A stretch of 64,000 nt of DNA, from the NCBI GenBank assembly GCA_900753305.1, contig CAADYR010000115.1, positions 4,760 through 68,759 of the forward strand, given 5' to 3'. Below the pieces are notes generated by a model. It made no database searches, was not told where the DNA came from, and saw only the letters and a program-made list of their open reading frames with translations. This stretch comes from Lachnospiraceae bacterium. Lineage in GTDB: Bacteria; Bacillota; Clostridia; Lachnospirales; Lachnospiraceae. The translations under genes and the position numbers were made by a program. This document shows, piece by piece, positions 1 through 6,687 of the stretch (the first letter of the stretch is position 1; each line of letters starts with the position of its first letter).

Positions 1-2
1 GT

Positions 3-212
3 GATGCAGGACAGAAAAGTTATGTAGAAAAAATTCCTTATTATCAAAAATCTCAGTATGCGTGGGTAAAGAAGTTTATAAAAGCAAATAAGGATTGGGA
101 TGAAAGTATGTTTGAAGGAAGAGCAGAGAGGCTGGCAGCAGTTTATTATAAAGAGATATTAAAGAGAGAACTTCCAAAAGGTAACATGATTCGGGTAGAA
201 GATGTTGTTTAA
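3..212 (+). pseudogene. C-terminal end of a DUF262/DUF1524-like protein (truncated by window edge)
   Basis: An open frame enters from the left edge and stops at 210-212, giving about 69 residues. The tail has a pattern W-D-x-S-x-F-E-x-R-A-E-R-L-A followed by aromatic residues, which resembles the 'W, I, R, LA, W' ending of DUF262/DUF1524 (GmrSD-type, modification-dependent HNH endonuclease) proteins. The start lies outside the window, so it cannot be told whether the gene is whole. A DUF262 N-terminal fragment is also present at about 4.86 kb, which fits a restriction-rich island. The family assignment is inferred from a short tail only. Confidence 0.35.
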
Positions 213-390
213 TAGCTTACTACGCTGATTAATTGATAACATTCCCCTGATAACAAATTGATAACACCGTTCAGTACAGCCTATGGACTTAGGACAGTGG
301 AACACATATAAAAACAGATAGAACCATAATCACTATACAAAAATGTATAGTGATAAAAACTCATTTGCGAGTTTGAATAAATAGGTAAAT

Positions 391-431
391 CCCTACAAAG
401 CCTGTATTTATGGGCTTTGTAGGGATTTTTT
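391..431 (+). terminator. Rho-independent terminator
   Basis: Stem of 12 bp (CCCTACAAAGCC at 391-402 with GGCTTTGTAGGG ending at 424), 9-10 nt loop, followed by TTTTTT. It ends the transcription unit entering from the left. Two GGGTAC repeats follow at about 444-458, an arrangement often seen near integrase arm sites, although no integrase is present here. Confidence 0.75.
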
Positions 432-491
432 TAGTGCGAATGGGTACATTTTGGGTACAAATTTATTAATATTATTTTTCTCACAGTAGGT

Positions 492-809
492 TTAAAGTAT
501 TATTTTATATTCACATTCAAGCAAATCAGAGTCATGGTCTCTGGTATCATCTTGAATTTGTTTAACAAGTGTGAGTAAGTAATGTCCATGAATGTTTTTC
601 CAGATGGCGACATCACCTATTCCAATGTCCCTGCATCGTGAGGAGTAATCTTGCTTAAGCAAAATGTCCTTCTGCATATTAGATATATTTGAAACGTTTT
701 TAATTCGAGCAATACAATCAATATCATCTGAATCTGAATGTATGATTTTATCGCTACCTTTACTCCATTTAGTGCTAAATTTCCATTCGTTATCGCCAAT
801 AATATACAC
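492..809 (-). CDS. Hypothetical protein, 105 aa
   Basis: Minus-strand frame from a GTG codon (807-809) to a stop at 492. The product is hydrophilic and Asp/Glu/Lys-rich, with no motif I recognise, signal peptide or membrane segment. The start is poorly supported: only GGA precedes the GTG, and the reading frame may once have begun further upstream. It lies convergent to the terminator at 391-431 and divergent from the next + strand frame. It could be a fragment of an accessory gene. Confidence 0.35.
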   Translation of the reverse strand: MYIIGDNEWKFSTKWSKGSDKIIHSDSDDIDCIARIKNVSNISNMQKDILLKQDYSSRCRDIGIGDVAIWKNIHGHYLLTLVKQIQDDTRDHDSDLLECEYKIIL

Positions 810-885
810 TCCATTATTATTGGAATACTATATTTTTGAAGCAGTGCATAAAGTTAATGGAAAAAAAGAAGTTATTCAGTGTGGA

Positions 886-1344
886 ATGGGAGCTTCAAGA
901 GATTTTCTTAAGTTACTGAATCATGAAGGTTTACCATTGTTTAATCCTTTGCATGGAGATGGTGGTAATGATGGAGAACATAGAGGAGATGGAACTGGTG
1001 GCAGGCGAGAGCAAGAAACATGGAACCCAACGGCTAAGCAGTTGTACAATGCAATAATGTGGCTGATTATTGCATGGGATGCAAAGCCTGGGACACCATT
1101 ATTTGAATTCAGAAGTGATATAGTAAAGTATAAAAGGTTTGAGCCTTTTGGTTGGAAAGTGAAGAGGGTAAATTCTGCAATTCAAAGTGGGGGGAAGGGA
1201 AGAACTCTTACGGAGATTATTGATGGTTTTAGACAAAATAATGATGTAAGAGATGATTTGTGCCAATTTGATTTATTAATAGGCATAATTAGTAATTACA
1301 TAGACCAAAATGGAAATCCCATACATATTCAGTCTTACTTTTGA
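886..1344 (+). CDS. Unknown protein, possibly a gene remnant
   Basis: Frame with the first plausible ATG at 886 and a TGA at 1342-1344, about 152 residues. The middle part is Gly/Asp-rich, then helical with W and K residues. I do not recognise the family. There is no convincing ribosome binding site, and the open frame extends upstream into sequence antisense to the 492-809 frame, so the 5' end may be lost. The next 200 codons after the TGA, in the same frame, encode a relaxase tail unrelated to this protein, which suggests a recombination junction near 1342. Confidence 0.35.
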   Translation: MGASRDFLKLLNHEGLPLFNPLHGDGGNDGEHRGDGTGGRREQETWNPTAKQLYNAIMWLIIAWDAKPGTPLFEFRSDIVKYKRFEPFGWKVKRVNSAIQSGGKGRTLTEIIDGFRQNNDVRDDLCQFDLLIGIISNYIDQNGNPIHIQSYF

Positions 1345-1944
1345 GGCACGAAGGAGAAGGAAGTACTGCTTGCAGGTAATAAGGATTTGAGAATGGAAAA
1401 TTCAAGGCTTGAAAGCCACAAGGATAGACTTCTCATGGAAAATCATGATTTGAAGCAAAAGCAGTTACAGTTGCAGACAGATAATGAAGAACTTGAACAA
1501 CGGCATGAAGATTTACAATATACGAATAGTAAATTGGAGAATGTGAATGTTCAGTTATCTGCTGACAATCACACTCTGGAGCAAAGAAATGATTCATTGA
1601 AATCTGATAATCAGGCATTAAGACAGAAATACAATGATTTGCAACAGAATAATGTTCAACTTGAAAAGCAACAGAATGAGCTTAAGAGCCATATAGAGCA
1701 GATGGTACAGTCGGAGCAATTATTGCAGCGTGATGTAAGGAAGTATGATGAAGCACCGGAATGGCAACTGCCGGAACCGGGAGCATTTGCAAGTGCTAAG
1801 TCATTTCGGGATAAGGTGGTTATGCCATTTGTGAATAAGCTGAAGTCGTTGATAAAGAATCTGACAATCCAGTGTGTAAGGCTGAAAGAGGAAGTATTAC
1901 AGCTAAGGAGCTTCCTGTATACTTTAAATAGATCAAGAGATTGA
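1345..1944 (+). pseudogene. C-terminal coiled coil of a Mob/Pre (MobV-type) relaxase
   Basis: Open frame directly after the TGA at 1342-1344. An internal TTG (1387) and ATG (1393) exist but have no good ribosome binding site. Residues 1-120 form a long coiled coil of N/Q/L/E heptads. The last 60 residues have W-Q-L-P-E-P-G, S-A-K-S-F-R-D-K and N-L-T-I-Q-C-V-R-L-K. This arrangement is typical of the C-terminus of plasmid recombination/mobilisation (Mob_Pre) proteins. The N-terminal relaxase domain with its HUH and catalytic residues is absent, so this is a remnant of a mobilisable element. Confidence 0.6.
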
Positions 1945-1952
1945 CGAAAAAA

Positions 1953-2021
1953 ATACCTCAAGTAAAATTAGATTATTACTGACCTGGCTAGTTGGTAAAA
2001 TCTAACGAATACAAGAGGTAT
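1953..2021 (+). repeat. Long imperfect hairpin after the relaxase remnant
   Basis: Nested inverted repeats: ATACCTC (1953-1959) with GAGGTAT (2015-2021), TTAGATT (1968-1974) with AATCTAA (1999-2005), and TTAC with GTAA near the loop. It has no clear T-run, so it is not a standard terminator. It may be a structured remnant (origin, transfer or element end) belonging to the mobilisable element whose relaxase tail lies just upstream. Confidence 0.5.
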
Positions 2022-2331
2022 CTACAATGAATATTAAAGGCTAAAGAAGAAAAATCAAGTTTTATCAGTAAACATTTTTGAACAGCAAGATATTATTGCA
2101 AAAGCTGATGCTATTAAGGCAGGGTTAAAAGCATATTGTGAAAGTATTTAATTTTTTTTCAGTAGTCATAAAGACAACTTCTTTATGATTTGCTATTCTT
2201 ATTCTATCATAATGGTTAGGATAAACACGGATTGCTTTTTGATAGATAAAGTAAAGAGTCTAAGTTTTTTGACTTGGGATGATAGAACAAAAAAAATGAA
2301 TTATTAATTCATTGTGTTTACTATAATAACC
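2022..2331. other. Noncoding stretch with a short decayed frame
   Basis: No complete gene. One open frame at 2041-2151 lacks a start codon and encodes about 36 residues ending in a K-A-D-A-I-K-A-G-L-K-A-Y motif. It looks like the tail of a lost gene of unknown identity. The remaining sequence is very AT-rich and leads into the promoter of the XRE gene. Confidence 0.4.
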
Positions 2332-2359
2332 TTGACTTATCACCAAGAATTGATATAAT
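2332..2359 (+). promoter_or_regulatory. Sigma-A-type promoter of the XRE gene
   Basis: TTGACT (2332-2337), 16-bp spacer, TATAAT (2354-2359), located about 40 bp before the chosen ATG. The -10 is perfect and the -35 matches 5 of 6. Confidence 0.65.
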
Positions 2360-2397
2360 GACAATATAGTGACATGTCAAATAAGAGAGGGATTATT

Positions 2398-3150
2398 ATG
2401 GCTACGAAATCAATACAAGGAAATACAGATATAGCTAAAAAAATTAAGATGAGAAGAAATGAATTAGGGCTTACAATTGAAGAAGCAGCAAAACGCGCTG
2501 GTGTGGGTACAAAAACATGGTGTAGATACGAGGCTGGTGAGTCAATTAGACAAGATAAATATAAGGGAGTTTGCAAGGCTTTAAATTGGATCAATACAGT
2601 AGAAGCTGAAATAGCAGAGAAATATAATATGAGTGAATGGCGTAATTCGGGAGTGTGGTCAAGTTATCTTGAAGAAAACTATGGTGAAATTGCAGCAGCT
2701 TCTTTTGCTATAGGAAGTGATATATTATTAGATCAAATTCAAGATGATATGGTAGAATTGACAAAAATGTCTGCGCATTCTCATATTGGTCAGATAGATA
2801 TTTCGTTCTTGGCAGATATGCTGCCTAGACAGTTTTGTATGAAGTATGATTATGATTTCTTATATGTGTTATATGTTACACTTATTAGAATGAGACAAAG
2901 TGCTCATGATGGTATGGAAATAAAAGCTTATAGTGTTTTGGAAGAATTGATTATATATTTAACGGTACAGAATTCACAATTTTTGTTGGAATGTAGTGAT
3001 ATTGACTTACCAAGTGATTGGAATGAGTGGGTGTTTGATTTATTTGGTGATATGGATATTATTTCATTTTTGTTTTCTGATTCGTATTTGCCTCTAGATC
3101 ATACTTATCATTTTGATCATTGGATGGATAAGAGCTTTTGGGAAAAATAA
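2398..3150 (+). CDS. XRE-family HTH protein with a large C-terminal domain
   Basis: About 250 residues. Residues 10-65 form a helix-turn-helix of the XRE type (I-A-K-K-I-K-M-R-R-N-E-L-G-L, then T-I-E-E-A-A-K-R-A-G-V, then T-W-C-R-Y-E-A-G). The C-terminal 180 residues are acidic, rich in D, F and W, and not recognised. The start at 2398 is preferred to the ATG at 2374 because GAGAGGG lies 6 nt before it. The gene has its own promoter and sits upstream of the DUF4869/ATPase/TOPRIM-like operon on the same strand, so it may regulate that operon; this is an inference from position. Confidence 0.75.
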   Translation: MATKSIQGNTDIAKKIKMRRNELGLTIEEAAKRAGVGTKTWCRYEAGESIRQDKYKGVCKALNWINTVEAEIAEKYNMSEWRNSGVWSSYLEENYGEIAAASFAIGSDILLDQIQDDMVELTKMSAHSHIGQIDISFLADMLPRQFCMKYDYDFLYVLYVTLIRMRQSAHDGMEIKAYSVLEELIIYLTVQNSQFLLECSDIDLPSDWNEWVFDLFGDMDIISFLFSDSYLPLDHTYHFDHWMDKSFWEK

Positions 3151-3271
3151 ATTTTACTTTTAGCAAAATATCGTACAGAGGATGATGTTTTGTAGAGACG
3201 TATCAATAGAAAATTTATTTATTTCGGAACATTAGAAATAGTTGAAATGACAACGGAAGGGGCTACATGGA

Positions 3272-3724
3272 ATGATAGATATATATACAGAAAAAAAAGA
3301 CTCAAAGGACTGGATACTTCAAAATGACTTGTATTTCAATTTGAATACAGGCAATGAAGAAATGTCACAAAAGGAAATTAATTTAATCCAGCAGATAGAT
3401 GAAGCGAAGCTGACACCAGATAAACATATTGAAACCAAGTATGGTTTAGGTACAATCCGTAATCTGTCATCTGGTTGCAAGACATTACTTAATATTGTGA
3501 AGCATCCTGATAAGGTGGTAAATATCGAAGAATGTGGTCCAAATGTGCTAAGAATCATTTTTGCTATGGATAATATAAAGGTTTATATGTCCAGACCAAC
3601 GCTTTTTGACATGCCAGATGATGTAAAAATTAGATTCAATGATTCTGATATAGTTACTGGCGGAAGAGGTTATAATGCCTGGTGGAGTAAAGAGTATGAG
3701 AGGAGAGAGGCAGATGATTTATAA
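3272..3724 (+). CDS. DUF4869-like protein
   Basis: 150 residues, cytoplasmic, beginning M-I-D-I-Y-T-E-K-K and resembling the DUF4869 family found in gut Clostridia; function unknown. GGAAGGGG precedes the ATG by about 10 nt. Its 3' end overlaps the next gene, a small P-loop ATPase, by 11 bp, and a third gene follows 1 bp further on, so the three are almost certainly co-transcribed and translationally coupled. Base composition is AT-rich like the rest of the island. The family name is given from resemblance to remembered members and needs a profile search. Confidence 0.55.
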   Translation: MIDIYTEKKDSKDWILQNDLYFNLNTGNEEMSQKEINLIQQIDEAKLTPDKHIETKYGLGTIRNLSSGCKTLLNIVKHPDKVVNIEECGPNVLRIIFAMDNIKVYMSRPTLFDMPDDVKIRFNDSDIVTGGRGYNAWWSKEYERREADDL

Positions 3725-4115
3725 TAATATTACATTTAAAGCAGATCCATTTTCATACGATTTAGAATTTGATGACAGAATTACACTTGTTGGTGGAGAC
3801 AGTGGGAGCGGTAAAACAGTACTTTATGAAATGCTGGAGGATATAAGATTAACAGACGAATATAAGGCAATCAAATTATTTAATTACAAATCAGATGAGT
3901 TCTTAGAAGCAATAAAACGGTGTAGAGATAGTTTTATTGTGATAGATAATGCAGATTATCTGATTAATGATGATGTCAGGAGATTCATTAATTTTGAGTT
4001 ATCAAATCAGTATATGCTTTTCCTACGAAACTGTGACGGACTCAATGTATCTAATAAAAGTTTTAAGGTACTAAAGTTAGATAACAACAGGATAACACTG
4101 GAAGAGGAGCTGTGA
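3714..4115 (+). CDS. Small P-loop ATPase
   Basis: 133 residues, starting at the ATG at 3714 with AGGAGAGAGG just upstream. Residues about 22-30 are a Walker A motif G-G-D-S-G-S-G-K-T, and a Walker B-like strand F-I-V-I-D-N-A-D-Y follows near residue 80. The protein is far shorter than ABC, SMC or AAA ATPases, and has no visible signature or sensor motifs. It must either work as a minimal NTPase or depend on its neighbours. It is coupled to the DUF4869-like gene upstream (11-bp overlap) and to the possible TOPRIM-like gene downstream. Role unknown; defence is a reasonable guess from context. Confidence 0.7.
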   Translation: MIYNNITFKADPFSYDLEFDDRITLVGGDSGSGKTVLYEMLEDIRLTDEYKAIKLFNYKSDEFLEAIKRCRDSFIVIDNADYLINDDVRRFINFELSNQYMLFLRNCDGLNVSNKSFKVLKLDNNRITLEEEL

Positions 4116-4116
4116 T

Positions 4117-4806
4117 ATGAGATATTTATGGACAGAAGATACAGGTGCAGGGCTTCACTTCTGGAAATTAGTTAATCGGCTTTTCTTTGATAATGAGCTT
4201 GTGGTTGAGAGTAAAGGTAGCAATCAAGGATTATTGGATGCAGTGTTAGATTTGGATGTTAAAGCGGATGATAAATATTATATAGCATTTGATTATGTGG
4301 TTGATAATCAGGATATTCGTAACAAATATCGTGTATTGAAATCAATAGAAGAAAAGTCAGATGAAAATATTATAATTTTAGATATGATTTGTTTTGAATA
4401 TCTGATTCTTGCTTTCGATAAGCTGGTGGAATGGACAGGCACTGGAAAGACAGATAAAATCAAAATTCGGGAGGAAGTTTTGGCAGCAGTTGAGAACCAT
4501 AGGATCAATTTATCAAAGATTGATGGCGAGAAGACATTGCAGTTCATAGCAGGTTTTAAGAGATATTCTACAGAACGGGTGATGAAATCATTGGTTGGTG
4601 AATTTACGCAAAACGAAAAGTGGTCTGTTAATGGTGCTCTTATGGGTGGGTGCTGGTATAAGGATTGTTGTGTGTCAGAGTATACAGACAGTCTTAGGTG
4701 TGGTAAGCCTGAGATTGAAGGTGGGGATGAGAAGATGAGGATGCTGATACAGTCGGAAACAGTTAGAAAATTATTAAAAATAGTGCATGATAAACATATT
4801 GGATAA
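4117..4806 (+). CDS. Unknown protein, possible TOPRIM-like domain
   Basis: 229 residues. The N-terminal 70 residues read as strand, T-E-D-T-G-A, helix, then a strand with E and S-K-G-S-N, helix, then Y-Y-I-A-F-D-Y-V-V-D-N-Q-D. A conserved Glu early and an Asp-x(n)-Asp strand later are the layout of TOPRIM / DUF4435-type domains, but the match is by eye only. The C-terminal half contains F-K-R-Y-S-T-E-R and a C-C-V stretch. It follows the small ATPase by 1 bp, making an ATPase plus TOPRIM-like pair that recalls the architecture of OLD, Gabija and PARIS systems. No member was recognised with certainty. Confidence 0.5.
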   Translation: MRYLWTEDTGAGLHFWKLVNRLFFDNELVVESKGSNQGLLDAVLDLDVKADDKYYIAFDYVVDNQDIRNKYRVLKSIEEKSDENIIILDMICFEYLILAFDKLVEWTGTGKTDKIKIREEVLAAVENHRINLSKIDGEKTLQFIAGFKRYSTERVMKSLVGEFTQNEKWSVNGALMGGCWYKDCCVSEYTDSLRCGKPEIEGGDEKMRMLIQSETVRKLLKIVHDKHIG

Positions 4807-4859
4807 AAAATTACGACATTACATTATCAGGAGTGTGTGGATTATGCAAGTGAGGGAGG

Positions 4860-5054
4860 TTTGAAATATCAAAATTAAACATAGATCAACAAACAATAAA
4901 AGAACTATTTTCCAATAAAAAATCGGACTTTTTAATACCAGATTATCAGAGACCATATGCATGGGAAGAGTCAGAATGTCAAACATTATGGGATGATATA
5001 TTTGTATTTGCGAAAAGTAATTATACAAGTGCTAGAGTATTTAGAACAGTATAA
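4860..5054 (+). pseudogene. N-terminal fragment of a DUF262 (GmrSD-like) protein
   Basis: About 64 residues containing I-P-D-Y-Q-R-P-Y-A-W followed by L-W-D-D-I, the hallmark N-terminal motif of DUF262 (the GmrS-like NTPase/ParB-like domain of type IV restriction enzymes). A strong GAGGGAGGT lies at 4852-4860, but no standard start codon follows in the right frame. The frame ends at a TAA at 5052-5054, hundreds of residues short of the family length. It is therefore a decayed remnant. Confidence 0.7.
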
Positions 5055-5134
5055 AATATAGCATGTATTGTGTAGATGAGCATTTAAATTATATATAAGC
5101 ATAATAATACTATTTGACGGAAGAAGGTATTTTA

Positions 5135-5923
5135 TTGGATAAATTTAAAATGTTGGATTTATTCCATGCTTCCAATGATGAAGCAGGGGATGTGGTTTTA
5201 TCTGAAATTCTACCAGAGGTGGTTAAGCAGTATGGTGAGTGCCTAGTGGGAGAAGGTATTGCAACCTTAGTAGGGGAAGTCGTAGGAGCAATATGTCCTA
5301 GAGCTAATAATATTCGTTTAGGTTATAAGCAGAACAGACTAGAAAGAAATATCAATAAAACTTTTTCTATGATTAATGATAGACAAAAAGAAATTAATGA
5401 CAGAATATTAAATTTAGAAGAAAATCAACATAAGTATTTAAACAGCATAACAGAAATGCTATTGGATCAAATTGTAGATGAAATTCAGGAAAAGAAAGTT
5501 GATTACAATGTGAAAGGATATATCAATTTAATTAAAAGCGATAATATTAATGAAGATGTTGCTTTGATGTTCTTTAAAACGTTATCACAGTTAAGCGACT
5601 TGGATATAAGAGTGCTTAGACTATATTCTTTTGAATCTGATGAGACAGCACATGATATAGTTACACGGATACATATTTCCTATGATCAATTAAAATTAGT
5701 AAAAGAAAAGTTAGAAAGATTTGGGCTATTACAAAGTAAAAATGAAGAAATACACGATGGAAATTTGGATTTAATAGTAAAGTATTTACAGGATATTGAA
5801 AAAGAAAGGAAAAAGAGTAAACCTAAAGATATTAAGCTTCCGAATCTTAAAAAGATATCTTCTTCAGATTCATATAAAATAACGTCTTTAGGAAAAAATT
5901 TTCTTGAATTAATAACAGAGTAG
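5135..5923 (+). CDS. Unknown protein, possible winged-helix tail
   Basis: About 262 residues. A TTG at 5135 is preferred to the TTG at 5114 because AGAAGG lies 7 nt before it. Residues 15-60 are hydrophobic and small-residue rich (G-E-G-I-A-T-L-V-G-E-V-V-G-A-I) and could form an amphipathic or membrane-associated helix. A coiled-coil stretch follows (K-E-I-N-D-R-I-L-N-L-E-E-N). The last 100 residues look like a helical, winged-helix-like region ending in Y-K-I-T-S-L-G-K-N-F-L-E-L. I do not recognise the family. It sits between the DUF262 remnant and the DUF5710 gene. Confidence 0.6.
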   Translation: MDKFKMLDLFHASNDEAGDVVLSEILPEVVKQYGECLVGEGIATLVGEVVGAICPRANNIRLGYKQNRLERNINKTFSMINDRQKEINDRILNLEENQHKYLNSITEMLLDQIVDEIQEKKVDYNVKGYINLIKSDNINEDVALMFFKTLSQLSDLDIRVLRLYSFESDETAHDIVTRIHISYDQLKLVKEKLERFGLLQSKNEEIHDGNLDLIVKYLQDIEKERKKSKPKDIKLPNLKKISSSDSYKITSLGKNFLELITE

Positions 5924-5974
5924 AGATAACTGATATAAAATAAGTGTAATTTGTCATAACAGTGAGGTAAGAGA

Positions 5975-6625
5975 GTGTTAATTTTAAATGTGCCATATGA
6001 AGAAAAAGACGAGGCAAAAGCACTTGGGGCAAAATGGAATCCCGGCATAAAGAAATGGTATGTACAGAACAGGGAAGATTACTCTAAGTTTTACAAGTGG
6101 ATTATACAACAGGGAAACATAGTTGTATGTAATAATCTTTATGTACTTGAAGGCAGGCAGATGTGTTTTAAATGTGGCAAAGAAACAAGAGTAATTGGTT
6201 TTGGAATAGAAGATTTTTATGATTTTAGCGATTATAATATGGAGGACAACTCATTAGGTGAGGTTGAGTACTGGAGTGATGTAATAAGAATTGCAGGTCC
6301 GATAAATCCTATTCCAGAGAAAATACTTACATACCTTCAAAAGAACTATAACTATAAAATGAGATATTCCAAAACAACAAATGAAAGTCACATAAACAAT
6401 TGCTGTGATAATTGTGATGTGCTTCAGGGGGATTTTTATTTATACTCCGAGGTGGATAGTCCTTTTTGGATAGATTCAGAGGAAAAAGTAAAAGATTTGA
6501 AGATATATAAGATACCATTGAGACAGGATATTATAGTAGATGCGAATTTTGGATATTCAAATACGGACGAGTGGCTAAAGATGTATGGAAATATAGAATT
6601 ATTAGATATCGATAATATGGCATAA
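5975..6625 (+). CDS. DUF5710 domain protein with Cys pairs
   Basis: 216 residues from a GTG start (5975) with GAGG about 8 nt upstream. Residues 1-35 match the DUF5710 signature seen at the N-terminus of plasmid primase/TraC-like proteins: L-N-V-P-Y-x-E-K-D-E-A-K-x-L-G-A-K-W-N-P, then K-K-W-Y-V. Two Cys clusters (C-F-K-C-G-K near residue 60 and N-N-C-C-D-N-C near residue 140) suggest a zinc ribbon. It precedes the primase-helicase gene by about 60 bp on the same strand, so the two probably act together. DUF5710 is thought to bind nucleic acid; that role is inferred here. Confidence 0.7.
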   Translation: MLILNVPYEEKDEAKALGAKWNPGIKKWYVQNREDYSKFYKWIIQQGNIVVCNNLYVLEGRQMCFKCGKETRVIGFGIEDFYDFSDYNMEDNSLGEVEYWSDVIRIAGPINPIPEKILTYLQKNYNYKMRYSKTTNESHINNCCDNCDVLQGDFYLYSEVDSPFWIDSEEKVKDLKIYKIPLRQDIIVDANFGYSNTDEWLKMYGNIELLDIDNMA

Positions 6626-6687
6626 AAGAAATATTTGTACAGTGTTTTGCAAAAATTGTGAATATGATGTCTTGGAGGTATGCCAAT

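Noticed and set aside
213..390. Left noncoding stretch searched for a tRNA or att core
   Set aside because: No cloverleaf or CCA end and no repeat shared with another part of the window; only the terminator at 391-431 and the GGGTAC repeats stand out.
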